From: Asticcacaulis sp. AND118
GTDB lineage: Bacteria > Pseudomonadota > Alphaproteobacteria > Caulobacterales > Caulobacteraceae
Reading direction: 5' to 3'
NCBI RefSeq assembly: GCF_020535245.1
Contig: NZ_CP084910.1
Coordinates: 62,001 to 126,000 of the forward strand
Length of the DNA: 64,000 nucleotides
The notes beneath the pieces are model-generated. The model searched no databases, was not told the origin of the DNA, and worked only from the letters and a program-made list of their open reading frames with translations. Shown in pieces: positions 52,991-62,709 of this stretch (its first letter is position 1; the number at the start of each line of letters is the position of its first letter). Made by a program: the position numbers and the translations under genes.

Positions 52991-54196
52991 ATGGCGGCCA
53001 CTTTAAAGACCGTCCCCCCGACGCCGCAGCGTCTGGAGGGGCTTGACGCTCTGCGCGGCTTTGCCCTGTTCGGCCTGTTCATGGTGCACATGCCGGAACT
53101 GTTCGAGCTTTACTGGGCGCATCCGGTCACCGATCCGGCGCAACTCCTCTGGCACAATGTCGTCTTCACCCTGTTCGGCGGCAAGGCGTTTGCGCTGATG
53201 GCCCTGTGCTTCGGCGTCTCCTTCTTCATTATCATGGACAATTCGGCCCGTAAGGGTGTCGATTTCACCGGGCGCTTTCTGTGGCGGCTGACGGTGCTTT
53301 TGATCATAGGTTTGCTGCATGGCCTGTGGTATCGCGGCGAGATACTGGAGGTGCTGGCGGTTATGGGCCTGCTGCTGCTGCCCTTCTATCGCCTGAAATC
53401 CACCACCCTGATCGCGGCCATCGGCGTAATCTGTCTGCTTCAGCCCCAGATGTGGATTCAGCTTGGGGCCGCCTTGAGCGGGGCCGAATGGGCCAATCGT
53501 CCGTTCGGTTACTGGGGCGGCACGGTCCCCGAAGCGCATCTGACAGGAAAGAGCCTGATCGAGACCATTCGCATGAACTGGGTGGTCGGACACCCGTTGA
53601 AATGGATGTTCATGTACGAGTCCGGGCGCCTGAGCCAGATACTCGGTCTGTCCCTGATCGGCTTGTGTCTGGGGCGTATCGGCTTTTTCAGTCAGCCGGA
53701 ACGCTTCGGGCGGGCGCGCATGATCGGCTTGGGCGTATCGCTGATAGCCGCCCTTATCCTGTGGCACAGTCAGGGTCTGATCAGCAGCCTGATCCCGACG
53801 AGCGAGACGGCGCGGATGCCCAATGCCCTGTGGCGCGGCATCTGGTCCAGCCTGACCGACCTCAGCATCATGCTGACCCTGATGTTCGGGTTTCTGAGCC
53901 TCTATTATGGTCCGCTGCATCGCCTGCTGAACGCCTTCGCCGCCCCCGGTCGCATGACGCTCAGCCTCTATGTGGGGCAATCGCTGGTCTTCGTGCCGGT
54001 TTTTTACAGCTTCGGCCTCGGGCTGCACGCCACGATGAGCCAGTCGGAAGCCGTGCTGATCGGTCTGGCGGCCTTCGCCGCGCAGATGCTGTTGGCGCAT
54101 CTGTGGTTCAAGCGCTTCCATTACGGCCCGCTGGAATGGGTGTGGCGGGCGGCGACCTACTTAACCGTCAAAGTACCTTTCAAAAAACAGAGCTAA
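52991..54196 (+). CDS. DUF418-family membrane protein
   Basis: 401 residues with about ten membrane spans. It begins RLEGLDALRGFALFGLFMVHM, the typical opening of this family, which is distantly related to acyltransferase 3 proteins. Later blocks include FTLFGGKAFALMALCFGVSFFI, LLHGLWYRGEILEVLAVMGLLLLPF and PGRMTLSLYVGQS, all seen in DUF418. Function is unknown; roles in envelope or transport have been suggested. It is a plus-strand gene inside an otherwise minus-strand translation cluster. Its last 15 codons (ATYLTVKVPFKKQS) lie in the first unit of a 90-base tandem repeat. Confidence 0.88.
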   Translation: MAATLKTVPPTPQRLEGLDALRGFALFGLFMVHMPELFELYWAHPVTDPAQLLWHNVVFTLFGGKAFALMALCFGVSFFIIMDNSARKGVDFTGRFLWRLTVLLIIGLLHGLWYRGEILEVLAVMGLLLLPFYRLKSTTLIAAIGVICLLQPQMWIQLGAALSGAEWANRPFGYWGGTVPEAHLTGKSLIETIRMNWVVGHPLKWMFMYESGRLSQILGLSLIGLCLGRIGFFSQPERFGRARMIGLGVSLIAALILWHSQGLISSLIPTSETARMPNALWRGIWSSLTDLSIMLTLMFGFLSLYYGPLHRLLNAFAAPGRMTLSLYVGQSLVFVPVFYSFGLGLHATMSQSEAVLIGLAAFAAQMLLAHLWFKRFHYGPLEWVWRAATYLTVKVPFKKQS

Positions 54197-54430
54197 GTCG
54201 CCGCTTTTTGTCTGCGCTAACGCTTCGCTCTTTGAGCGCGGGCGACCTACTTAACCGTCAAAGTACCCTTCAAAAAGCAGAGCTAAGTCGCCGCTTTTTT
54301 GTCTGCGCTAACGCTTCGCTCTTTGAGCGCGGGCGACCTACTTAACCGTCAAAGTACCTTTCAAAAAGCAGAGCTAAGTCGCCGCTTTTTGTCTGCGCTA
54401 ACGCTTCGCTCTTGAGCGCGGGCGACCTAC
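54151..54430. repeat. Three tandem 90-base repeats (plus a fragment)
   Basis: Units start at 54151, 54241 and 54332 with GGCGACCTACTTAACCGTCA, and a truncated fourth starts at 54421. Lengths are 90, 91 and 89 bases because of single-base changes in T runs (CTTTTTG/CTTTTTTG, CTCTTTG/CTCTTG). Each unit contains a hairpin CAAAAAGC...GCTTTTTG and a GCGCT...AGCGC inverted repeat. Unit 1 encodes the C-terminus and stop of the DUF418 protein (stop 54194-54196), so the gene's tail, stop codon and terminator-like hairpin are present in triplicate. Confidence 0.95.
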
Positions 54431-54449
54431 CTTACGCTCAAAATCCCGT

Positions 54450-55133
54450 TCAGCCGCGCGAAATAAAGGCGTTCAGCGGCACGTACAGCCCCAGTCGGTT
54501 CCACGCCGCCGCTTCCATCAGCGCCCGCAGCCAGTTGACATAGGCCTGCGCCATGGCGAACGACAGTTGGTAGTAGGCCATGACCATGCGCGAAATGGCG
54601 TCGTGCATATCGTATGCGTGGGGCGCATCTTCGGTGGCCGGCGCTTCGTCCATAACCGGCTGAAAGCGGATCGGCGCAGCCTCGACCGGCGCCACAAAAC
54701 CGTCAAGCGCATGGGCGATATAGGCGTTCAACCCGGCCCCGTCATAGACGTGCGACGCTGCCTCGTCCTGCACATGCCGGCCCGCATCGTGGGCATAATA
54801 GCTGAGTATAGCCTGACACACCGCCACGTCGTAGCAATATTGGCGGCGGCCCTGATAGGTCAGTACCGAATGGGCGGCGGCCCGTTCCTCGTTCATACCC
54901 GACAGGCGCGCCTTGATGGCCCGGATGCGTGGTTTGTCGCTGCCCCAGTCGCGGCTGATGGTCCCGATGTGCGCGTTTTGCACGCCGCACAACCGCGCCA
55001 ACCCGCGTTGCGTCAGATAGTGCGCGCCGTCGCTGAGACGGCCCATGCCGACGCCCGTCACCTCGGCATACTGCACGATATACAGGTTTGAGGCGGGCGT
55101 CTTCGACCGTTTCCGTTTGGCGGCTGGCGGCAT
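54450..55133 (-). CDS. Hypothetical protein with a possible HTH, unknown function
   Basis: 227 residues. A basic N-terminus (PPAAKRKRSKTPA) is followed by LTQRGLARLCGVQNAHIGTISRDWGS at 40-65, which looks like a helix-turn-helix or phage-regulator-type DNA-binding motif (pattern only). The middle has RRQYCYDVAVCQAILSYYAHDAG; the C-terminal 60 residues are helical and aromatic (MVMAYYQLSFAMAQAYVNWLRALMEAAAWN). No family is recognised. It sits between the tandem repeats and purU, in the part that splits infB from rbfA. Confidence 0.72.
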   Translation of the reverse strand: MPPAAKRKRSKTPASNLYIVQYAEVTGVGMGRLSDGAHYLTQRGLARLCGVQNAHIGTISRDWGSDKPRIRAIKARLSGMNEERAAAHSVLTYQGRRQYCYDVAVCQAILSYYAHDAGRHVQDEAASHVYDGAGLNAYIAHALDGFVAPVEAAPIRFQPVMDEAPATEDAPHAYDMHDAISRMVMAYYQLSFAMAQAYVNWLRALMEAAAWNRLGLYVPLNAFISRG

Positions 55134-55195
55134 GTCATTGTCCCCAAAAGAGGGCGCGACTGTGCAACGCAGCCCTTACTTCCGCAAGTGCCAAA

Positions 55196-56074
55196 TCAGC
55201 TAAAGACGATCGTCTTGCCGCCATTGATAATGACGCGGCGTTCGGCGTGCCAGGTCACGGCGCGGGCCAGAACGCGGGCTTCGATATCCTGACCGATCGC
55301 CACCAGTTGTTCCGGCGTCAGGCCGTGGTGCACCCGCTGCACGTCCTGCTCGATGATCGGGCCTTCGTCGAGGTCCGACGTCACATAGTGCGCCGTCGCG
55401 CCGATGATCTTCACCCCGCGCTGATGCGCCTGATGATAGGGCTTGGCGCCTTTGAACGACGGCAGGAAGGAATGGTGGATATTGATGCAGCGGCCTTCCA
55501 GTTGGCGGCTGAGGTCGTCCGACAGAATCTGCATGTAGCGCGCCAAAACAACCAGATCGGCCTTGTGCTCATCGATCAGACCGAGGAACTGCACCTCCTG
55601 CCCGGCCTTCGTATCCTTGGTGATGGGCAGATGCACATAGGGCAGGCCGTTCCATTCGACGAACGAACGCATATCTTCGTGGTTAGACATCACAGCGGCG
55701 ATTTCCACCGGCAGCAATCCTGCCCGCCAGCGGTGCAGCAGTTCGTACAGGCAATGGCCGAACTTCGACACGGCGATGATGACGCGCGGCCGCACGCTCA
55801 GATTATGGATGTCCCATTCCATGCTGAAACGGTGGGCGATGGGCTTGAACCCTTCACGCAGGATCGACATGGGCGGCATGCGCGGACCGGCCTGCTTGAA
55901 AACCACGCGCACATAGAACATGTCGCCTTGGGAATCGTTGAACTGGTTCGACTCTACGATCGAGATGTCGTTGTCGTTCAGATAACCCGATACCGCCGCG
56001 ACGATACCGCGCGTGTCCGGGCACTTGATGATCAGAACGTAATGGGACGGGTCGAAAAAGGTCGTATCGGGCAC
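55196..56074 (-). CDS. purU: Formyltetrahydrofolate deformylase
   Basis: 292 residues, GTG start. PurU hydrolyses 10-formyl-THF to formate and THF, balancing one-carbon pools for purine synthesis. An N-terminal ACT domain (YVLIIKCPDTRGIVAAVSGYLNDNDISI) is followed by the formyltransferase fold with RVIIAVSKFGHCLYELLHRW, VVLARYMQILS, INIHHSFLPSFKGAKPYHQA and GATAHYVTSDLDEGPIIEQD, which keep the Asn-His-Asp catalytic set. It lies 154 bases downstream of infB's hairpins and seems to be a unit of its own. Confidence 0.96.
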   Translation of the reverse strand: MPDTTFFDPSHYVLIIKCPDTRGIVAAVSGYLNDNDISIVESNQFNDSQGDMFYVRVVFKQAGPRMPPMSILREGFKPIAHRFSMEWDIHNLSVRPRVIIAVSKFGHCLYELLHRWRAGLLPVEIAAVMSNHEDMRSFVEWNGLPYVHLPITKDTKAGQEVQFLGLIDEHKADLVVLARYMQILSDDLSRQLEGRCINIHHSFLPSFKGAKPYHQAHQRGVKIIGATAHYVTSDLDEGPIIEQDVQRVHHGLTPEQLVAIGQDIEARVLARAVTWHAERRVIINGGKTIVFS

Positions 56075-56152
56075 AAGCGCATTCCAGAGTTTTGTCCCGC
56101 TATAGCAGGCAAATCTTGCGAAAAGTCAAAAGTTACAAATGAAAGAAAGGCG

Positions 56153-56239
56153 TGGGGTCATGGACCCCACACCCCATAACGGATCAGAGACAAGCTAAAC
56201 TCAACCCTAAAAAGCATTTAGCCCGGCATTGAGCCGGGC
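56153..56239. terminator. Hairpins after infB, including a GGGGTC element
   Basis: Minus-strand transcripts leaving infB meet GCCCGGC, loop ATTGA, GCCGGGC (56221-56239) followed by a short T run in TGCTTTTTAGG, a moderate terminator. Then TGGGGTC, loop ATG, GACCCCA (56153-56169), a hairpin with the same GGGGTC core as at 45.3 and 48.6 kb. Confidence 0.6.
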
Positions 56240-56256
56240 CAAACACTTTTAAAAGA

Positions 56257-59200
56257 TTACAGCGTGCGCTTGATCTCTTCGACCGTGAAGCATTCGATGA
56301 AGTCGCCCTTCTTGATGTCCTGGAACGGACCGAAGGACATACCGCATTCCTGACCGACCACGACCGAGTTGACCTCGTCCTTGAAGCGCTTGAGCGTGGT
56401 GAGCACGCCCATTTCCTGAATGACGACGTCGTCGCGCAGGATACGCACGCGCGCGCCCTTTTCCACGCGGCCTTCGGTGACGCGGCAACCCGCGACCTTG
56501 CCGACCTTGGTGATGTCGAACACTTCGAGCACTTCGGCGTTGCCAAGGAAGGTTTCGCGCTGGATCGGGGCCAGCATGCCCGAAAGCACGCCCTTGATGT
56601 CGTCGATCAGGTCGTAAATGATCGCATAGTAGCGGATTTCCACGCCTTCACGCTCGGCCAGATCGCGCGCCTGCTTCGAGGCACGGACGTTGAAGCCGAT
56701 GATCGGGGTGTTGGAACCCTTGGCCAGTTGCACGTCGGACTCGGTGATACCCCCAGCGCCCGAATGGATGATCCGCGCGCGGACCTCTTCGTTGCCGACC
56801 TTTTCCAGCGAGCCGATAATGGCTTCGGCCGAACCCTGCACATCCGCCTTGACGATGAGTTGCAGCTCTTTGACCTTCTTGTCCTTGAGCTTCGACATCA
56901 TGTCCGACAGCGACACACCGACCGGAGCCACCATCTTTTCACGCTTCACGCGCTGACGGTACTCGGTGATTTCACGAGCGCGGGCGTCCGATTCCACCAC
57001 GGCGAAAGCTTCGCCGGGATCGGGCGCCTGGTCGAGGCCGAGAATTTCGACCGGCTGCGACGGACCCGCTTCAGGCAGTTGCGTGTCGCGCTCGTCGATC
57101 AGGGCGCGCACGCGGCCCCACGACGCGCCGGCGACGATGATGTCACCGCGCTTCAGCGTGCCGCGCTTGACCAGAACCGTGGCCACCGGACCGCGACCCT
57201 TGTCGAGCTTGGCTTCGATGACCACGCCTTCGGCGGTACGATCCGGATTGGCGCGCAGGTCGAGCACTTCCGCCTGCAGCAGGATGGCTTCGATCAGATT
57301 GTCGAGACCCAGACCCGTCTTGGCCGAAACCTCGATGATCTGCGTGTCGCCGCCCAGCGATTCCACCACGACTTCGTGTTGCAGAAGCTCGTTGATGATG
57401 CGCTGCGGGTTGGCCTCGTGCTTATCCATCTTGTTGACGGCCACGATCATCGGCGTCTTGGCGGCGCGCGCGTGATTGATGGCTTCGATGGTTTGCGGCA
57501 TGACGCCGTCATCGGCGGCCACGACCAGCACCACGATGTCGGTCACGTTCGCACCGCGGGCACGCATGGCCGAGAAGGCGGCGTGGCCAGGCGTATCGAG
57601 GAAGGTCACGCGCTCACCGGTCGGCACCTTGATCTGGTACGCGCCGATGTGCTGGGTGATGCCGCCGGCTTCGCCCGCCGCCACGTCTTCCTTACGCAGC
57701 GCGTCGAGCAGCGAGGTCTTGCCGTGGTCGACGTGACCCATGACCGCCACGACCGGCGGACGCACGATGGTGTCGTCGTCGTGGTCGGCGGCATCTATGA
57801 AGCCTTCGAGGACGTCGGCTTCCGAGACGCGTCTGACGTTGTGGCCGAATTCGGTAGCCACCAGTTCGGCGGTATCGGAGTCGATAACGTCGTTGATCTT
57901 GAGCATCATCCCTTGCTTCATCAGCATCTTGATGATGTCTACGGCGCGAACGGCCATACGGTTCGACAGTTCCTGAACCGTGATAACGTCCGGAATGACC
58001 ACGTCACGCGAGACGCGGGCCTGTTCCGTAGTGACGCCCTTGCGTTTTTCACGCTCGCGTTCACGAGCGCGACGCACCGAGGCCAGCGAACGCATACGAT
58101 CGGCGGCGCCCTCATCGTCACCGACGACGGCTTGCAGCGTCAGGCGGCCTTCGCGGCGCTTGGGCTCGCCGCGCGTTTGCGACACCGCCTTGGTCGGCGC
58201 ACCGGCCTTGGTCCCGCCACGACGGTTGCGATCATCATCGTCCCCGGCACGGCGCACATCACCCGGCTTACCCGCAGGCGTGCCACGCGAAGAGCGGATA
58301 CGATCGACTTCCGAAACGGCGGGCGCGTTCGGCGCGACACCGGCGGGCCCCCGCGGCGGACGCGGGGAATTGGCCGAATAGCGAACGGTTTCACCCGCCG
58401 GACGCGGACCGCGGTCGCCCTGCGGACGATCTCCCTGCGGACGCGGGCCACGATCACCCTGCGGGCGGTCGCCTTGCGGACGGTCACGGTTAAATGGCGG
58501 ACGGTCGCCCTGCGGACGATCACCGCGCGGGGTGCGCTCGCCATAGTTCGGGCGGTCGCCTTGCGGACGATCGCGATTAAACGGCGGACGATCGCCCTGC
58601 GGACGGTTGCCGTCTCTGTTGAATGGCGGACGATCGCCTTGCGGGCGGTCACCACGCGGACGATCGCCGTACTGACCCTGGGGACGATCACCCTGCGGAC
58701 GGTTGCCATCTCTGTTGAAGGGCGGACGGTCGCCTTGGGGGCGGTCACCACGCGGACGATCGCCATACTGACCCTGGGGACGATCACCTTGCGGGCGATC
58801 GGCGCGCGGCGCATCGTTGCGTTGCCCATCATTTCTGGGAGCGCGATCGTCACGGAAGCCGTCACGACGGTCTTCACGCGGCGCGCGCTGGGCCGGACGC
58901 GACAGGGCTTCATCGATGGCGCTACGGCGCGGGGCTTCGGCCTGAATAGGGGCCTGAACCGGTGCCGGCGCTTGCGACGCGGACTCGGACGGCGCAGGCG
59001 CTGCCGGTTGCGACGGCGCTACGGGTGCAGGCTGAGCCGACGCTTCGGCGGCGCGACGCGCGGCGTCTTCACGGGCGCGCTGCTCGGCCTGACGGCGCGC
59101 GTCGCTTTCGCGACGTTCCTGATCCAGACGCGCCTGTTCCAGAACGCGGGCGCGACGATCCAGTTCATCCTGACGCAGGCCACCGGCATTCCCGCCCGAA

Positions 59201-59502
59201 GAGGCGGGACGCGGCGCGGCATTCTGGGACGGGTTCGCCGGACGCGGACGCGCCAGATTGCTGTCGGCGGACGGACGGGCCGGAGCGCCCTGGGACCCAC
59301 CCGAGGGTGCGGCGCCACCTTGCGGCGGCGTGCCGATACGGCGCTTGGTTTCCACCACCACCGTCTTCGAACGCCCGTGGCTGAAGCTCTGCTTCACGGT
59401 GCCGGAAGGCACATTGCCTCCGACGCGCGGCTTCAGGCTCAGCGGAGCGCGGGCATTGTCGCCCTTTGGGGCTTCGGGTTTATCGTCTTTCGGATCGCTC
59501 AT
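56257..59502 (-). CDS. infB: Translation initiation factor IF-2
   Basis: 1081 residues, long for the family. IF-2 is the GTPase that places initiator tRNA on the 30S subunit. The N-terminal 400 residues are low-complexity: Pro/Ala/Arg-rich, then many GDRPQGDRP-type repeats with PPFNRDG at about 235-370. IF2_N lies near 500-550. The G domain starts at about 583 with [12 protein letters not shown], followed by [10 protein letters not shown] and NKMDKHEAN; domains II-IV follow to [14 protein letters not shown]. It follows ylxR by 106 bases. The normal next gene, rbfA, is displaced by 3.4 kb. Confidence 0.96.
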   Translation of the reverse strand: MSDPKDDKPEAPKGDNARAPLSLKPRVGGNVPSGTVKQSFSHGRSKTVVVETKRRIGTPPQGGAAPSGGSQGAPARPSADSNLARPRPANPSQNAAPRPASSGGNAGGLRQDELDRRARVLEQARLDQERRESDARRQAEQRAREDAARRAAEASAQPAPVAPSQPAAPAPSESASQAPAPVQAPIQAEAPRRSAIDEALSRPAQRAPREDRRDGFRDDRAPRNDGQRNDAPRADRPQGDRPQGQYGDRPRGDRPQGDRPPFNRDGNRPQGDRPQGQYGDRPRGDRPQGDRPPFNRDGNRPQGDRPPFNRDRPQGDRPNYGERTPRGDRPQGDRPPFNRDRPQGDRPQGDRGPRPQGDRPQGDRGPRPAGETVRYSANSPRPPRGPAGVAPNAPAVSEVDRIRSSRGTPAGKPGDVRRAGDDDDRNRRGGTKAGAPTKAVSQTRGEPKRREGRLTLQAVVGDDEGAADRMRSLASVRRAREREREKRKGVTTEQARVSRDVVIPDVITVQELSNRMAVRAVDIIKMLMKQGMMLKINDVIDSDTAELVATEFGHNVRRVSEADVLEGFIDAADHDDDTIVRPPVVAVMGHVDHGKTSLLDALRKEDVAAGEAGGITQHIGAYQIKVPTGERVTFLDTPGHAAFSAMRARGANVTDIVVLVVAADDGVMPQTIEAINHARAAKTPMIVAVNKMDKHEANPQRIINELLQHEVVVESLGGDTQIIEVSAKTGLGLDNLIEAILLQAEVLDLRANPDRTAEGVVIEAKLDKGRGPVATVLVKRGTLKRGDIIVAGASWGRVRALIDERDTQLPEAGPSQPVEILGLDQAPDPGEAFAVVESDARAREITEYRQRVKREKMVAPVGVSLSDMMSKLKDKKVKELQLIVKADVQGSAEAIIGSLEKVGNEEVRARIIHSGAGGITESDVQLAKGSNTPIIGFNVRASKQARDLAEREGVEIRYYAIIYDLIDDIKGVLSGMLAPIQRETFLGNAEVLEVFDITKVGKVAGCRVTEGRVEKGARVRILRDDVVIQEMGVLTTLKRFKDEVNSVVVGQECGMSFGPFQDIKKGDFIECFTVEEIKRTL
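58399..58802. repeat. GDRPQGDRP-encoding repeats inside infB
   Basis: The minus-strand coding units CGCCCGCAGGGTGATCGT and variants recur about 20 times, in higher-order blocks that also carry PPFNRDG and GQYGDRPRG. Two long blocks (58613-58691 and 58694-58772) are near-identical, indicating recent slippage or unequal recombination. The region is disordered at the protein level. Confidence 0.85.
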
Positions 59503-59608
59503 TCAGCTCGCTACATACATGATGAAACCGGCAATTCCGGCTTCGTTTCGGACAATCAGCTTGAAATGCGATTGAGCCGTGAAAATATCACGCCCTGATA
59601 GTCGCTTT

Positions 59609-60337
59609 TCAGTTTGAGTTAAAGGGTCTTTCGCGCCATTTCGCGGGAAACAGCGCCTCAAACCCGCCAAGGCGCGCCGCTTCGCGCGAAAACGCCCCGG
59701 CCCGCCGCCCTTCGATCAGGGTCGCATGGATTACATTTTCGAGCCCCAGAGCGAGGCTCAGTTCGTCATTGGAGAACAGACCGCACAGGCCGACCGCCGG
59801 CGTTTGTCCGTAACTGAGGTTCAGAAGCTTGCCCCGCCCGTCCTCTGCCCCGTCCGAGGCTTCGATCAGCCACGCGGCGCGGCCGGCGGCATGGGGCACC
59901 GTCTTGCCTAATTTAAGCGCGGTTGCGACTTTTTCAAACCCCGTGACGAGATTTCCTTCGCGGCGCGCCAGCCCCAACTGATCAAGCAGGCGCTTGCGGA
60001 TCAGCGCAGGCACAAGCGCATCAAGGCCTTCCGGCGTTTTGACCGCCTTTTTGGCCGCGCGCGAGAACAGGTTCTTTTTGATAGCGAGCGCCAGACTTTC
60101 GGCGTCCGCCTTCAGCCACAGGCCGCGTCCGGGCAGGGTTTCCTTCAGATCGGGCACCACATAGCCGTCCGGTCCGACCACGAAGCGGATCAGGCCGTCA
60201 CGGGACACCGAACTGTGGGAAGCGACGTCGCGCCGGTTACCATAGCGCACGGAAACGGTCTGAGACGGGGCTTCCCCCGCCTCAGTGGTTTCATCGTTCA
60301 GATCGATAAGGGTCTCATTGGTTGGAGTTGGCGTCAT
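59609..60337 (-). CDS. ylxR: YlxR/DUF448 RNA-binding protein with L7Ae-like C-terminal domain
   Basis: 242 residues from the ATG at 60337, which has AGGAGGG 7 bases upstream; an in-frame start at 60355 is possible but less well placed. The YlxR domain (about 35-115) shows GLIRFVVGPDGYVVPDLKETLPGRGLWL, though the usual Arg-x-Cys opening is replaced by VRYGNRRDV. The rest has L7Ae/L30e-like features (GNLVTGFEKVATALKLGK, VPHAAGRAAWLIEASDGAEDGRGKL). This nusA-infB neighbour probably binds RNA or RNase P-linked RNA. It overlaps nusA by 23 bases. Confidence 0.9.
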   Translation of the reverse strand: MTPTPTNETLIDLNDETTEAGEAPSQTVSVRYGNRRDVASHSSVSRDGLIRFVVGPDGYVVPDLKETLPGRGLWLKADAESLALAIKKNLFSRAAKKAVKTPEGLDALVPALIRKRLLDQLGLARREGNLVTGFEKVATALKLGKTVPHAAGRAAWLIEASDGAEDGRGKLLNLSYGQTPAVGLCGLFSNDELSLALGLENVIHATLIEGRRAGAFSREAARLGGFEALFPAKWRERPFNSN

Positions 60338-61973
60338 TCGCGCCCTCCTCTTCATAAGACTCTTCGTAGACCTCTTCCGAGGCCTCTTCTTCGAGTTCCG
60401 GCTCGGGCTCAGGCGCTTCGATCCAGCCCGCCGCGATACGCGCGTTGAGGATCAGGGCTTCGGCGTCGGCGACCGACAGCGAGAAGGCTTCCAGAGCGCC
60501 CGGCACGCGGACCTTTTCCGGACCGCGCTGCTCGAAGCCGCCGCGCACTTCGTCGGTAGCCAGATCGGCCAGATCCTCGACCGTCTTCACACCGGCTTCG
60601 CCCAGAGCGACGGCCATGGCCAGAGTCACGCCCGGCACGTTCAGAACCTCGTCCTCGACGCCCAGCTCGACGCGCTTGGCGTTCTGCTCGGCTTCGAAAC
60701 GCTCCAGATAGTCGCGGGCGCGGGCCTGCAGCTCGGCGGCGGTGTCTTCGTCGAAGCCTTCGATGGCGGCGATTTCAAGCTGATCGACATAGGCCAGGTC
60801 TTCGACCGTCGAGAAGCCTTCGGTGACCAGCAACTGGGCGATGACTTCATCGGCGTCCAGCGCTTCCTGGAACAGGGCGGTGCGCTCGGCGAATTCCTTC
60901 TGGCGACGCTCGGAGTCCTGAGCTTCGGTGATGATATCGACCTGCCAGCCGGTCAGTTGCGAGGCGAGGCGAACATTCTGACCGCGGCGGCCGATGGCCA
61001 GCGACAGTTGTTCGTCCGGCACCACGACTTCGACGCGGTCTTCTTCTTCGTCCAGCACGACCTTCGACACTTCGGCCGGGGCCAGCGCGTTGACGATGAA
61101 GGTGGCTTCGTCCGGCGACCACTGGATGATGTCGATCTTTTCGCCTTGCAGCTCGCCGACGACGGCCTGCACGCGCGAACCGCGCATACCGACGCAGGCG
61201 CCGACCGGATCGATCGAGTTGTCGTTGGACAGCACGGCCATCTTGGCGCGCGAACCCGGATCGCGGGCGACCGATTTGATTTCGATCACGCCGTCATAGA
61301 CTTCCGGCACTTCCTGCGCGAACAGCTTGGCCATGAAGCCGCCGTGGGCGCGCGACAGCATGATCTGCGGGCCCTTGGTTTCGCGGCGCACGTCGTAAAT
61401 ATAGGCGCGGATGCGGTCGTTGACCTGGAAGGCTTCGCGCGGGATCGACTGATCGCGGCGCATGATGCCTTCGCCACGGCCCAGATCGACAATGACATTG
61501 CCGTATTCGACGCGCTTGACGGTGCCGTTGACGATTTCGCCGACGCGGTCCTTGAACTCGTCGTACTGACGCTCGCGCTCGGCCTCGCGCACCTTGTGCG
61601 TCACGACCTGCCGGGCCATCTGCGACTGAACGCGGCCCAGTTCGAACGGCGGCAGGATTTCAGGATATTCCTTGCCGACAAAGGCGTCCTTGTCTTCGCG
61701 CAGGGCCTCGGTCAGGCCGCGCTGAGCGTATTCGTTTTCCAGCTCTTCATCCGGAACGACCGTTACGTAACGGGTAATGGTCATTTCGCCGGTGCGCGGA
61801 TCGACGCGGACACGGATGTCGTGGTCGGCGCCGTAACGCGAACGGGCGGCCTTCTGCACCGCTTCTTCGATGGAGGCGAGCACGACCGACTTGTCGATCT
61901 GCTTTTCGCGCGCCACGGCGTCGGCGATTTGAAGCAGTTCCTGACGGTTGGCGCTGATTCCGGTAAAGCTCAT
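60315..61973 (-). CDS. nusA: Transcription termination/antitermination factor NusA
   Basis: 552 residues. NusA binds RNA polymerase and nascent RNA, modulating pausing, termination and antitermination. The N-terminal RNAP-binding domain (MSFTGISANRQELLQIADAVAREKQIDKSVVLASIEEAV) is followed by S1 (GEIVNGTVKRVEYGNVIVDLG), KH1 (DPVGACVGMRGSRVQAVVGEL) and KH2 (QLSLAIGRRGQNVRLASQLTGW). Two C-terminal acidic helix-hairpin-helix repeats follow, then a Glu-rich end. It lies 15 bases after rimP. Intact. Confidence 0.97.
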   Translation of the reverse strand: MSFTGISANRQELLQIADAVAREKQIDKSVVLASIEEAVQKAARSRYGADHDIRVRVDPRTGEMTITRYVTVVPDEELENEYAQRGLTEALREDKDAFVGKEYPEILPPFELGRVQSQMARQVVTHKVREAERERQYDEFKDRVGEIVNGTVKRVEYGNVIVDLGRGEGIMRRDQSIPREAFQVNDRIRAYIYDVRRETKGPQIMLSRAHGGFMAKLFAQEVPEVYDGVIEIKSVARDPGSRAKMAVLSNDNSIDPVGACVGMRGSRVQAVVGELQGEKIDIIQWSPDEATFIVNALAPAEVSKVVLDEEEDRVEVVVPDEQLSLAIGRRGQNVRLASQLTGWQVDIITEAQDSERRQKEFAERTALFQEALDADEVIAQLLVTEGFSTVEDLAYVDQLEIAAIEGFDEDTAAELQARARDYLERFEAEQNAKRVELGVEDEVLNVPGVTLAMAVALGEAGVKTVEDLADLATDEVRGGFEQRGPEKVRVPGALEAFSLSVADAEALILNARIAAGWIEAPEPEPELEEEASEEVYEESYEEEGANDANSNQ

Positions 61974-61988
61974 GTCACTGTTCCCAGT

Positions 61989-62660
61989 TTAATTCTTGGT
62001 CTGTTTGTCGTTGTCGTCGCCGAAATCATCGTCTTCGGCATCGTCGAAATCCACATCGTCAAATTCGGCGTCGTCTTCATCGTCGCCGAAATCAAGGTCG
62101 TCATCGTCGTCTTCTTCGTCCTCGCCGGCGTCACGACGGGCGGCAGCCTTTTCCGCGCCGATCTTGAGCAGCTCGTCATTGAGCACCAGCTTGGCATCGA
62201 TGATCCAGGCGAACGGGATCATGGCCGTCTCTTCCTCACCTTCGAGATCGATGGCGACGTATTCACCATCCTCGGTGCCGGCGAGAATGCCACGGAAACG
62301 CCGGCGACCTTCGGCCAGACGATCCAGTTCCAGACGCGCCTCAAGACCCGCATAGGTGTCGAAATCCTTGATACGCGTCAGCGGACGGTCAATGCCCGGC
62401 GACGACACTTCGAGAATATATTCCCCGGTGATGGGATCGGCTTCTTCCAGATAGGCCGACAGGGCGCGCGACAGGCGGGCGCACAGATTGACCGTGATCT
62501 CGCCGTCCGTCTTGCGCTCGGCCATGATCTGAAGTCGGCCGGGGCCACCGGGCTTGTTCGAGCCCATCAGGCGCACGCGCACAATGTCGAGCCCCAGCTC
62601 TTCGGCAATGGGGTCGAAGGCTTCGATCAGCTTGCGGTCTTCGGTCGTCTTGGCGCGCAA
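61989..62660 (-). CDS. rimP: Ribosome maturation factor RimP with long acidic tail
   Basis: 223 residues. The TTG at 62660 has GAGGA upstream and starts with the conserved [11 protein letters not shown] sequence. RimP helps assemble the 30S subunit. The core ([54 protein letters not shown]) ends near 175; the remaining 45 residues are almost only Asp and Glu ([18 protein letters not shown]), a much longer acidic tail than in E. coli. It begins the rimP-nusA-ylxR-infB unit. Confidence 0.96.
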   Translation of the reverse strand: MRAKTTEDRKLIEAFDPIAEELGLDIVRVRLMGSNKPGGPGRLQIMAERKTDGEITVNLCARLSRALSAYLEEADPITGEYILEVSSPGIDRPLTRIKDFDTYAGLEARLELDRLAEGRRRFRGILAGTEDGEYVAIDLEGEEETAMIPFAWIIDAKLVLNDELLKIGAEKAAARRDAGEDEEDDDDDLDFGDDEDDAEFDDVDFDDAEDDDFGDDNDKQTKN

Positions 62661-62709
62661 AATAAATCCTCAGAGGTTTCGCCCGAAGTCTCGGCGGGTT
62701 CCGGGCAAC

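Noticed and set aside
54151-54430. CRISPR-like array
   Set aside because: The units are contiguous 90-base tandem copies without unique spacers and without cas genes.
58399-58802. CRISPR-like or minisatellite array independent of a gene
   Set aside because: The repeats keep the infB frame and encode regular GDRPQ units.
56728-59598. Open frame of 956 codons antisense to infB
   Set aside because: It mirrors the stop-poor, GC-rich codons of infB and its repeats; the product is low-complexity (TRTIALRT-type) and has no start signal.
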